Assembly: GCA_964035795.1 (NCBI GenBank)
Contig: OZ038321.1
Location: 10,544,324 to 10,608,323 of the forward strand
Direction: 5' to 3'
From: Pterobdella sp. o SKG-2022
Taxonomy: Eukaryota; Annelida; Clitellata; Hirudinida; Piscicolidae
Length of the DNA stretch: 64,000 bases
Below the pieces are notes generated by a model. It had not been told where the DNA came from. It searched no databases and saw only the letters and a list, made by a program, of their open reading frames with translations. Shown in pieces: positions 55,511 to 64,000 of the stretch. Every line of letters begins with the position of its first letter. The first letter of the stretch is position 1. Both the position numbers and the translations under genes were made by a program.

Positions 55511-57060
55511 ATCTTCTTCGCGAAGTTAAGCCATATATATATATATATTGAATTTTTTCAATAAACTTTTGTGCGATCAGAGTCTTTTTTCTGGTAACCG
55601 AGAGCTTGTTACTCTGACACATAATGACAAGAGGTAGCCAACCTTGGAGAACTTATACTCCATTCTCTTGATTTTGAGGTCTAAATGATAATGTACTCTA
55701 GACTCATGAAAAGCTTCATGTTTTTTTTTAAATCGTTTTGTGTTTGTTAACCTTAATAATTAATATTTTCATTTCAACCTTAAGAATATTTTTAAAAATT
55801 TTTCTAATATCAATCGTTCAGCTGGTTGACAGTTTATGAGTACTTGGACTTGAATGTGGATGACTTACTTCTAACCTGTGTCAGAAATGACTTGAAGTTT
55901 GTATAAATAATAATTATGGATTGTGCAGTTTTTTTGCTTGATTAACTATTTTAGTTTTTCCTTTCATAAAAACTACTTATGTTTGATTTTATTTCATTTT
56001 TATATTTCGATGATATTGAATATTTCGATAGTGGTTTCCAATGTTTTTTTTTTTTTCAAATTTATATTAGAATTTTTCACTTAATTCTTTTCATAACCCT
56101 CCTTTCTCTTCTTAACCTTACCATATGAAACCTTCATAAAACATACTATGAATTTTGAACCTACACTTTTTCATCTCACTTCTTGGCTACCAAAAATACC
56201 TTCTTCTTTCATCAAAAATTTTACTCTTCCCAGTCACTGACTCAATATTAAATCTACAAAAAGCAAAAGGATTTCTAAAAGAATCATATCATTTTATTGT
56301 AGTCAGCATCTTTCTCTTCTCTGTGGTGTCACTGACTTCTCCATTTCACCTTATCATAGGCATCCTTAAAAATTAAACCATGTCAACGAAAAAAGTTCAG
56401 CCATGATGTCTACGACAATGTAACGAAATTTATCAATATTTTTTAACCCATGGTTCAATAATTTTTCTTTTTAAGAACTGCATTTTTTTAGTATGATTTG
56501 ACACTAGATTTCCATTGGGTGGGAACGCTCTCGCCATTGAGTATTTTTTTCAATACCTCAGTTCTCATTTTTCTAGTGATACAAGGTATTTTTTTGGCTA
56601 GAGTGTGCTGCATACTACAGTTAGAGATGAAGCCTAAGAATCAAAAAGTCAAGGTGGTTTGAGCACATATTTAGCGAAGCCAAAAAGTAGTTTTATACTG
56701 AGATTGTATATTGTTGACCTCGAGAAATTTAGTTCAGTTGGCAGAACTGAGAAAAGCTGGAATAGGTGAGTTGAAGATTACATAAAAATTTTTAGGATAG
56801 AAAAAACCAGACTTTCGACAACCAATGGCGGCTTAAGGTTTCGTTTAATGCACGTAAAAGGAAAAATGGCATTATCAAGTGTGTTGATAAGGTAAGATAT
56901 TCTTACAAAAAGCTTCGTGTAATAAGTTTTTCAATAAACCATAGTTTTTGTTTCTATTATATTGATTTCCAGCTTTTTTACGTCTTCAAGCTTAAAATTG
57001 TCCAAATTTCACTTTCACGGACGTTTATTGAAAAAAATTGAGGCATAATAATTAGTGATT
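55511..57060. other. AT-rich spacer with LINE traces
   Basis: 56310-56370 is a reverse copy of the short block at 32940-33045. 56600-56760 gives SRWFEHIFSEAKK-like sequence, reminiscent of the RWFGH C-terminal motif of RTE LINEs. Nothing else recognised; the 73-codon frame at 56155-56376 has no support. Confidence 0.4.
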
Positions 57061-57074
57061 ATGGTTGAACAAAA

Positions 57075-57274
57075 TAAAATATTTTAAGTTATCTTCAATT
57101 ATTTTCATAAATGCTGACTATAATAAAATGATACTGATACATCACGAACTCAAACAGTCTATTAGAAGCAAGCCAATTAGGTTTGGCTACAAGTTTTGGT
57201 CATTTTGCGGTTTTTCAGGCTATTGCTCTAAAATTGAGCTGTATTGCGATAAAAACGTGTTAATATTTTCATAA
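57075..57274 (+). mobile_element. piggyBac transposase fragment
   Basis: The frame DYNKMILIHHELKQSIRSKP, running into KPIRFGYKFWSFCG, is the conserved catalytic-region signature of piggyBac transposases (D-E-x-M-...-K-P-I-R-x-G-x-K). The acidic residue before M is changed (N-K-M). About 200 bases; truncated on both sides. Confidence 0.75.
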
Positions 57275-57306
57275 TTAACCTAATTGTTGATTATTATAAA
57301 ACCCAG

Positions 57307-57379
57307 GTTGAGGAATCGTTACAGTGATGACATGACTTGGTTAATAAGCTATATTGAAGACTCCTGCAAATCTCTAAAG
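57307..57379 (+). CDS. Candidate exon, second unrecognised gene
   Basis: Acceptor ACCCAG and donor AAG|GTGTAA. It encodes LRNRYSDDMTWLISYIEDSC and KSLK. Phase 0 at the 3' end joins the next candidate exon at 57445 without a stop. Confidence 0.45.
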
Positions 57380-57444
57380 GTGTAACTAAGATTCAAGCAT
57401 ACTTCACTGTTTCTCTTTATAACTTAGTATTTGTTATTTGGCAG

Positions 57445-57531
57445 TTGTTAACGTGGTTGAGAGAGGACATGAAAGAAATGAACGAGAACATGATGGAGAA
57501 GCTTGTATCAACTTGTGTCAAGTGTGACACT
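57445..57531 (+). CDS. Candidate exon, second unrecognised gene
   Basis: Acceptor TTTGGCAG. It encodes LLTWLREDMKEMNENMMEKL and VSTCVK, with a donor at about 57531 (AA|GTGTGA). Strongly amphipathic helix. Joined to the previous exon it reads CKSLK-LLTWLREDM. Confidence 0.45.
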
Positions 57532-57965
57532 GCCACGTGTTCGTGCATATATTTTATAATTTTTTGTTTTTTTTTTGTGTTTTCAAGCGGACCCATAATG
57601 CTTTGAGATGTAGCTATTTGAAATTTGTCTGATGTTAGCAGTAAATATTTTTTTCGCGAAAAGTAGGCTGTTTTTGCAGTTCTAGATATTTTTTTTCACA
57701 CTTCTGCTCAAAAAATTTTCCATGACTATAAACAATAATCATTGATCCTAAGTAACCAACAGTTCTTAAATGGGCTTTCATTTTTTTTTCGTTTTTTTTG
57801 GTAGTTTCAATCGTTAAATAGGAAAATTATAGGGCAGTGTGGAAGGTGGGTATTTGATGTATCCAAGAATATTTTGGAAGTGTGGGCTCAAAAATTCTAG
57901 GAAGTTTAGGTAGAAGGTTCAAACTATTGTGGTTTGGTAATGAAGATAAAATAGGTAGTGTTGGA
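57532..57965. other. AT-rich spacer / intron
   Basis: No motif. A short less AT-rich patch at 57835-57960 has only broken frames. Confidence 0.4.
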
Positions 57966-57969
57966 AAAC

Positions 57970-58330
57970 TACTTTACTGCTGAACATGTTCCAGTAACTA
58001 AGGGTGACAGCAGTCAGCCTAGATTATTGATACAATACTAGAGTAATTTATAAACAAGGCAATTTATTTGAGACAAATTCTTATAGACTGCTAGCCTGAG
58101 CTAACATCCAACTTGAAATTATCGGAATCAATATCCGCCGTTTCCACACTTGGACAGTTTGCTTTGCTTTTGTCAACAAAAAAATGATCATTCGCTAAGC
58201 CGAATGACAATGATACCAGATTATCAGTTTGTCGATACCTACTACCAGAATCTTCTGATATCTAGGTTATAACAGGAAAGCAGTCCCAATCTGAAGACGC
58301 TATCTTCGGTGCAGTTTAACGCCATGCCAA
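57970..58330 (-). repeat. Tail-sharing repeat (copy 8, most complete uninterrupted)
   Basis: Reverse copy of ~360 bp. The 3' tail lies near 57985-58030, the body includes TTTGTCGATACCTACTACCA (about 58229), and the 5' end is at GGTGCAGTTTAACGCCATGC (about 58308-58327). It has no tRNA-like head, so the family is not the tRNA-SINE that interrupts copy 3. Confidence 0.8.
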
Positions 58331-58439
58331 GGACCGGTCAGAAAGAACCTATGTATGAATGTTGTGGAAATAAATAGTGTATCGAATAGGGCTATGGTAG
58401 TATTAATTATTTTTGTTAAAAAGATGTTAAGAATTGTTT

Positions 58440-58605
58440 GCACTTATGCCTCGCGAGGTATCAAGCCAAATGAAAACACTACCAGGATATCGGTTTGTTG
58501 ATACCTGCCACCGAAGTTTACTGTTATCCAGGTTATAACAGAAAAGCAGCCTTAAATTGCAGGCGCTAAGTTTTGTGCAGTTTAACGTCAGGTCTGGGAA
58601 AAGGG
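58440..58605 (-). repeat. Tail-sharing repeat (copy 9, 5' module)
   Basis: Reverse copy with GATACCTGCCACCGAAGTTT (about 58500) and TGTGCAGTTTAACGTC (about 58574). It lies 110 bases from copy 8 in the same orientation. Confidence 0.75.
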
Positions 58606-59080
58606 AAAAAATTGTTGAACCGAGTGTTTTCAAGACGTTTATTAAGAAAAATTGAAGATTGGTAACATTTTTCCAGAACTGTCAAGCTAAAATTGACATT
58701 ATTAGTATAAACAGGAAATTGAGGAATAATGTTAAATTATTCTAGAAAAAAAGTTTTTCCAGGGATTAAAAACTTGCATGATAGTACCATTCGCGTGTGT
58801 TTGAACTATCCCAGCCTTGCTTGATACGAATTCAAAAGTAGCATTTTTTTGATCCTATGAAGTTTTACACATGTTAGAAGAATTTTTTTTCCGCTTTTTC
58901 TATCAATTACATCCAATTTATGCTTTATTTTGTTTTACTTCCTTATTGTAAATTTTTCAGTAGTTTCGCATCAAACTATGAAAATGTTCCATTTTTAAAA
59001 TACTATTTCAAATATTTGATGCTGAATTATAAATGAGGTGTTGCTAAGTTTTGAATTAATTTTGTAACTTACTATTTTAA
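58606..59080. other. AT-rich spacer
   Basis: No gene or repeat recognised. Confidence 0.45.
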
Positions 59081-59082
59081 AT

Positions 59083-59296
59083 TTGAATTTTTCATCACCT
59101 GAAGCTTTGACAGCGGCAAAGATGTACAAAAAACAATTACAACACATCAAATTGGTCAATGTCTTTGCAAAGCATGGTTTTCATTCATCCATTAGTACTC
59201 ATAATAAAAATATTTTGAGTATTAGTAGTGATGAAGATTCCAGTAACAGTTATAATTATATTAGCTATGGTAAGGATTCAGACTTTTTCAAAGAAG
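59083..59296 (+). CDS. Candidate exon, second unrecognised gene
   Basis: Open frame SPEALTAAKMYKKQLQHIKL through VNVFAKHGFHSS and a Ser/Asn-rich loop, to FFKEG with donor GAAG|GTAAAA (phase 1). The true start is uncertain: acceptor-like AGs occur at about 59104 and 59113. It joins in frame to the next exon. Confidence 0.5.
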
Positions 59297-59357
59297 GTAA
59301 AAAGTTGAATTATCATAACGAATGAAAAATTCAAAGTTAATATTATTCAATTTTTAG

Positions 59358-59500
59358 ATGGAGTAAATTACATGAATGACCCGGAAGGAGGATGGATGTG
59401 TGCTATTAAAAGATTATTCAGTCAATTTTCTATAGCAAACACTTACGCATATGATGCTCTACAAGACCTTGTGCATACTTTGTGTCTTAATTCTGATACG
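59358..59500 (+). CDS. Candidate exon, second unrecognised gene
   Basis: Acceptor TTTTTAG and donor ACG|GTAATT. It encodes GVNYMNDPEGGWMCAIKRLF and SIANTYAYDALQDLVHTLCL. Phase 1 in, 0 out, consistent with the upstream exon. Protein-like composition; family not recognised. Further exons would lie beyond the LINE that follows. Confidence 0.5.
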
Positions 59501-59669
59501 GTAATTAAAATTTTTATGGTCAATTTTAGTGCCTTCTTAAATTTCTTATTTTAAATTAAATATTTTAAAAACCTATTACAAAGTTTTCAAAAGTTTAATT
59601 ATATGCTTTTTTCCGCTTTTCTTCATTTCAGCATTTGAAAGCATATTTTTAAGTTAGAACATTTTTATG

Positions 59670-62060
59670 AGATTGCTTCTCATCATCATCATCGTTTTAC
59701 GTCTGTTTCCATGCTAGCATGTGCTGGATTGGGTCTCATAATGGCTCTTCTCCACACTTCATGGTCTTGGGCTAGTTCAGTTTTGAGTTTCATTTTTCTG
59801 AGGTCCTTGCTTTCTACTTGTGGCCATTTTTTATTTTGTCTATCTTTCTTTTTTACCCTCTACCTCAACATATCTGCAAGCATTTGCTGGGTTTCCAGCA
59901 TCCATCTTCGTAACGTCCCCAAACCATTTCTGCGTAACATCTCAGTGATGTCTGGAATTCCCAGCCTGTCCCTTAATTCTTTTGATGATCCACCATCCTT
60001 TAAGCTTAAATTGCACATCCACTTGATCATCATCTTGTAAGCTCTGGAAATTCTAGCAATATTTTTCTCCTTAAGAGGCCAGGTCTCACTACCATAAACC
60101 ATAACACTCTTGACGCTAGCAGCATATAAACAGTTTTTTGTTTCAAATGAAATGACACGACTGGTTAACAGTAGTAGCAGTACCCTGAAACTCTTCCAAC
60201 CAGATCTCACACGGCAACAGTACTAGCTTCTGCTTTACCTTCTGCCCTAATTATAGCACACTTGGTTAACCACTATATTTATTTCCATCAAGTTCAACGG
60301 CCTTAAAATCAACATCAATCACTTGAGGATTTAAACACGTCTTATAATCGAAGTTTTTGGCAGAAGCCATTTTTTAGGCTACAACTACGTTTGTGAACCC
60401 AGTGATTACATAGAGTGCAAAGTATAGAGCTGACGCGAACACTTAAAACACACTCCACAAGCCATGACCGTTTTAACTAACCACTCCATTACCACAAGCT
60501 TTTTCAAAGACCGCCTGACAAGGTCTCTTGATACTTTATCAAAGGCTTTTTTTAGATCAACAAAGGCAAAGTACAGTTTTTTAATATTGCCAAAATATCT
60601 CTCTTGCAACTGTCGAGCTATGAAAATGGCGTTGATTGTACCTCTACCTGGCATGAATCCAAACTGCATCGAGTCAATATTTATCTGACTTCTGATTTCT
60701 TCCTCAATAATTTTTCGAAGATCTTCATCAAATGCTCCAAAAGTTTAACACTTCTATAATCTTTTTAAGTTTTTACCTTAACCTTGTTTTTGAAGTTGAG
60801 AATCATGCTCGAATTCAGCTTTTCAGGTATTTTACATTCGTCTATGATACCATTGAAAGGATCTGTCATACAGCCAATGCCTACCTCACCAGAATCTTGC
60901 AAAATTTCTGCAACAACCCCAGAACTACCAGATGCTTTTCCACTTCTTCATTCTACCCAGAGATCTTTTCACTGCTTTGACTTGTATCTTAGGCCGCGGT
61001 CTAATTGTGGGATCATTTATTTCTGATGACTTCTTCTTCCAATCAAACTCCTCATTCAACAGACGTTCATAGTGTTCTTGCCATGCAAGTAGTTTTTCTT
61101 GATCTGTAACGGCTAAGTTATCTTTGTCATTTTTGGCACAATTCTCTCCAATGACATCACAGTTAGCTGCACACATACGCTTTGCTATTTTGAACACTTC
61201 TGTTCTATTGTCCTTTTTTCTTAGAACTTCACCAAACCTTACCTGCTCAACCATTCTTCTAGCATCGTGTACAGCTCTCTTTGGAGCTTTCTTAGCTCGT
61301 AGATATTCGTTTTTACTACCACCGTCTTGCCAATATTTTCAAGCTGCGTGCATATGTTACTAACCTGCTAGCTCTTTTTTTAAAAAACACATTACAATCC
61401 TACATATTTAAAGCTGCACCCAGTTCAAGGATTCTTTCAGCTTGATTTTCAGGCCCATATCCAAAATCACTATGAACTTTTTCATAGCCATTACTTACAC
61501 CCTCCACATGCCCATTCAAGTCACCACCTAGAATCACAATCTCGTTCTCACCTGGTTTGGATACAGAACAAATTAGAAGCTCATAGAATTTATTCTTATC
61601 TATGTCGGCTAATCCTTGCTGTTGTGCGTGAACTGAGACAGGGGTTATAAGACACTTTCCAATCAAAAGCTTTAAGAACATTAAGCTGTTTTTACTTCCA
61701 CTATCTCATCACCTATAAACTGCTGACGAAAATACACAAACCACCAACCCCATTGCTATTCCTAGACCAAAAACCTTGTATTCTTTCTCTGTGACCAACT
61801 TTGCTGAAACACCCTATCATCTTATCTCTTGTACACAGCACACGACAAGCTTGCGTCTAGTCAGCACCCTAACAAACTCACCAGAATGGCCACGAATAGT
61901 GCCAACGTTCCTACTATTCAACTTGAACTTAGTTTCTAATAGTGGGATGACGATCGGGCGATGCTATGGATTGACACCGCTCCTACCGTGCGCGAGGCCT
62001 TCGTCGAAGACTTTATTTACTTTGACGCAGTTGATCTCATTTTTATTTTGAGCTATCATT
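59670..62060 (-). mobile_element. RTE-type LINE with endonuclease and partial polymerase
   Basis: On the minus strand: an APE-type endonuclease from about 62050 (VGTIRGHSGEFVRVLTRRKL, VVCCVQEIR) to GENEIVILGGDLNGHVE and FGYGPENQAERILELGAALN (about 61580-61400). The linker (61254-60925: FGEVLRKKDNRTEVFKIAKR, KLLAWQEHYERLLNEEFDW) follows. The polymerase begins MQFGFMPGRGTINAIFIARQ and LYFAFVDLKKAFDKVSRDLV (60669-60530). The core, including the YADD box, is deleted near 60400-60210. The C-terminus is LYAASVKSVMVYGSETWPLK and MLRRNGLGTLRRWMLETQQM (60130-59870). The 3' end carries a (GAT)n-like run near 59683-59695. Best preserved RTE-type copy in the window, but not intact. Confidence 0.85.
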
Positions 62061-62149
62061 AAGGTTTAGAGCAAAAATTTTATGGCTACATGCCCTTACC
62101 ATCACCAACTAGTTTTTAGACCAGAAACTGGGTACTTTTAATGAAACAC

Positions 62150-62790
62150 CACTTTTTTTTTTTACCCCAAGCACCCCTTTCGTGGGTGGATGCTTCTCAG
62201 GTTTCAATCAACACCCTCTAGTTCTTTATAGCTCTGCCGTTCTCACAGGGTCGGTTCATAGACTTTCGGGTCCCAGTGTGGTAATTATTTTGGGGCAAGT
62301 AAATAGGTGATGGGTGTCGTAAGGGTGGGTGTGGCAGAGTGGGCATGAATTAAAGGGATGGATGATGATAAGCTTTTGTTGAGGTATGAAAGGATGAAGG
62401 GCGATTTGTTTGATCTGAGTTGTCAAGAGTGCGTCGTTTGTGGTGATCCAGGGCGGTTTCTGAGTCGTATATGGCTGTGAGTTGTTTGTTGAGGATTTCG
62501 TTGTGAGTGGGTGACATGTCTTTGTGAACTATTTTTGTGTGTATTGTTTTCATGTTGTTTTTTATTTTGGCGTGAATGATGGGTATGTTTATGTTGTAGT
62601 TGATGTTGAATGTGGATTGTTTTTGTAACTGGGGGAGCTTCTAGTGTGGTGAGTAAGTGGGTAGGGTGTGAGGCTTTTTGTTTGAGTTGTGAAGTTTGGA
62701 GTTTGAAGTGGAAAGATTTTGTTTTCTGAGTGGAGATGTCGAAACACTATCTCTAGATGATTGTCAACCAAGAGTGAAGAGCGCTTCACT
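62150..62790 (-). mobile_element. C-rich LINE, 3' copy in reverse
   Basis: The minus-strand frames MKTIHTKIVHKDMSPTHNEI (62553 onward) and CPLCHTHPYDTHHLFTCPKI (about 62340-62285) correspond to MKTIHSKIVHDYISSIHNKI and the zinc-knuckle-like end at 3331-3590. The A-run at 62152-62161 (minus) matches the A-run at 3720. 5' truncated near 62790, in a stretch that does not match copy 1. Confidence 0.8.
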
Positions 62791-62889
62791 TGGCCGTGAG
62801 GTAGACTCTTCCCCGCTGGTTACCAATCCAGTATTTCAAACCTCGGTGTTAATCGCTAAATTTATTTTTTATTTTAAAATGATTTATAA

Positions 62890-63065
62890 ATGCAACACTC
62901 GTTTTTCTCTAGATATTGAGAATAGAACATGCTTTAAAATCATAGTTTCTAACTATATCCAATGTAATGGGGTATTTATAAAGCGCTTTTTCTTATAGAT
63001 CAAAGCGCTTGCTACAAATTTAATCTAGTAAAAACACACTGCTCATTGTCGACCTACGTGGGATC
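62890..63065 (-). mobile_element. tRNA-derived SINE (reverse)
   Basis: The body AAAGCGCTTTTTCTTATAGA with TCAAAGCGCTTGCTACAAAT is the reverse of the SINE body at 11265-11310. It is followed by CACACTGCTCATTGTCGACC and a degraded B-box region. The inverted pair AAAGCGCTTT / AAGCGCTTTG gives the body a short stem. Confidence 0.65.
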
Positions 63066-63297
63066 GACAGCTATCTACCAATAGAATTTACAGATACATG
63101 TTACTTCAAGATAGGTAGATATCAAGATTTTAAATCCGGTTTTTATTCACAATATACTGAGAATCAAATAAAATCAATTACGAGTATGATTACGGTGGAA
63201 TTAACTTCAAGAGTTTCTAGAATACTGAGTATTATGAACTGAATATATGCAATAGTAGCAAGGATCATGCAAAAATAACTAAATTGAATAAACTTGA

Positions 63298-63395
63298 AAA
63301 CTAAGATTAAAAAAAACGATTTTATCAAACACTTGTTAACTGAATAATAACACGAAGCTTTTCGTAAGTTGAACTCACATTATCAAGTATACAAA
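63298..63395 (-). repeat. Dispersed repeat piece shared with 8284-8370
   Basis: AAACGATTTTATCAAACACT through GAACTCACATTATCAAGTAT matches 8290-8365 closely on the same displayed strand. Weaker relatives occur at 40430-40510 and 44228-44310. Confidence 0.7.
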
Positions 63396-63655
63396 TAAAA
63401 GCTAAGATTATATAGAAGAAAAGTCTGTTTGAAACAAATACAACCATAATAAAATTTGAGAAATGACATTTGCAAACTGAGGTTGTCTTATAAACCTTTT
63501 CTTCATAATTAAATCTGTTATAATAAACAAAAATAAATAGATAAATTTCAACAAAAAATTCCAAGTATTATATGTTAATTTATGGCAATATTTTTTACCA
63601 GTAAACTTCAAATTATGAGGATTATAAGAGCACGTAGAAAAAATTTTTTATTTAG

Positions 63656-64000
63656 CTAAACTTTTCAACAAGTAAAACCTTGTTTAGAAATAAAAAAACA
63701 TAATACAATAATCAGTGGCTATAATGACCCACAATGTTACGTCAATACCAAAGCCTGAGACCCACTATTAAAGAGAATGAAAATGATACAAAAGAAGGAG
63801 AGCAGGAGTTTAACTCCAAATTATAACATCAAACTATAATTGCACCATTCATAAATGCTTTAAAATAGATCTCATTTAATAAAACCATACTACATAACTT
63901 AAGAATTTTCACATCTATGGTTTTTCCTTTTAAATTCTCTACTTTTCTCTACAACTTTGCTAATGAACTATGACAAGGTTTTACTTGTTAAAAATTTTAG
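63656..64000. mobile_element. MITE-like element with ~28-bp terminal inverted repeats
   Basis: Left end 63656-63683 and right end 63973-64000 are inverted repeats with a few mismatches; the core AACAAGTAAAACCTTGT pairs with ACAAGGTTTTACTTGTT. The ~290-bp interior is AT-rich and non-coding. The right end coincides with the window edge, so the target duplication cannot be checked. Terminus-like sequences also occur near 37600-37633 and 45595-45640. Confidence 0.6.

Noticed and set aside
59680..59700. Phylum-level identification from the LINE 3' end with (GAT)n
   Set aside because: Similar ends are found in several invertebrate groups, so it does not identify the organism.
60464..60688. Plus-strand ORF as a separate gene
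   Set aside because: It is the shadow of the minus-strand LINE polymerase, which has clear motifs.

Overview
The window is AT-rich, intron-bearing animal DNA. It carries parts of a few spliced host genes buried in many decayed transposable elements. I see no bacterial features: no operons, no Shine-Dalgarno sites and no dense ORFs. The exons of NELF-B, a Pol II pausing factor found in animals, together with GT-AG introns, tRNA-derived SINEs, many LINE clades, Penelope, Tigger, piggyBac and MULE relics, point to an invertebrate metazoan. I cannot name the phylum. One assembly gap (200 N) lies at 43808-44007.

Layout. 1-4.7 kb: transposon pile (RTE-type LINE, Tigger transposase, a C-rich-strand LINE, RTE LINE). 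5.3-14.04 kb: the C-terminal part of NELFB in seven exons on the + strand, whose introns host an RTE fragment, SINE-like repeats, a perfect 60-bp inverted repeat and a 2-kb LINE on the opposite strand. 14.5-17 kb: tandem repeat, LINE fragment, AT-rich spacer. 17-31.7 kb: a tower of at least four LINEs of the restriction-like-endonuclease (RLE) type, all on the minus strand, abutting at (ATT)n tracts. One element is interrupted by another insertion flanked by a 30-bp direct duplication and starting with a pseudoknot-forming GC island. A separate very AT-rich LINE on the + strand sits inside the tower. 32.3-44 kb: orphan candidate exons (one from a WD40 protein), two copies of a ~300-bp dispersed repeat, LINE 3' ends, a Penelope GIY-YIG domain, a MULE relic and a second RLE-type LINE.

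45.7-53.75 kb: a multi-exon + strand gene. Its splice phases are all compatible and encode about 736 residues or more. I could not assign it to a family. 54.4-64 kb: LINE fragments, a piggyBac relic, candidate exons of another unrecognised + strand gene (57.3-59.5 kb), a fairly complete RTE-type LINE on the minus strand, SINE copies and a terminal-inverted-repeat MITE running to the window edge.

The most notable signals are: (1) RLE LINEs stacked at (ATT)n, as expected for R4/Dong-like target choice; (2) a ~380-bp repeat family whose 3' tail matches the 3' end of a LINE in the same window, suggesting a parasite/partner pair; (3) the pseudoknot GC island at an insertion's 5' boundary; (4) the unassigned spliced gene.
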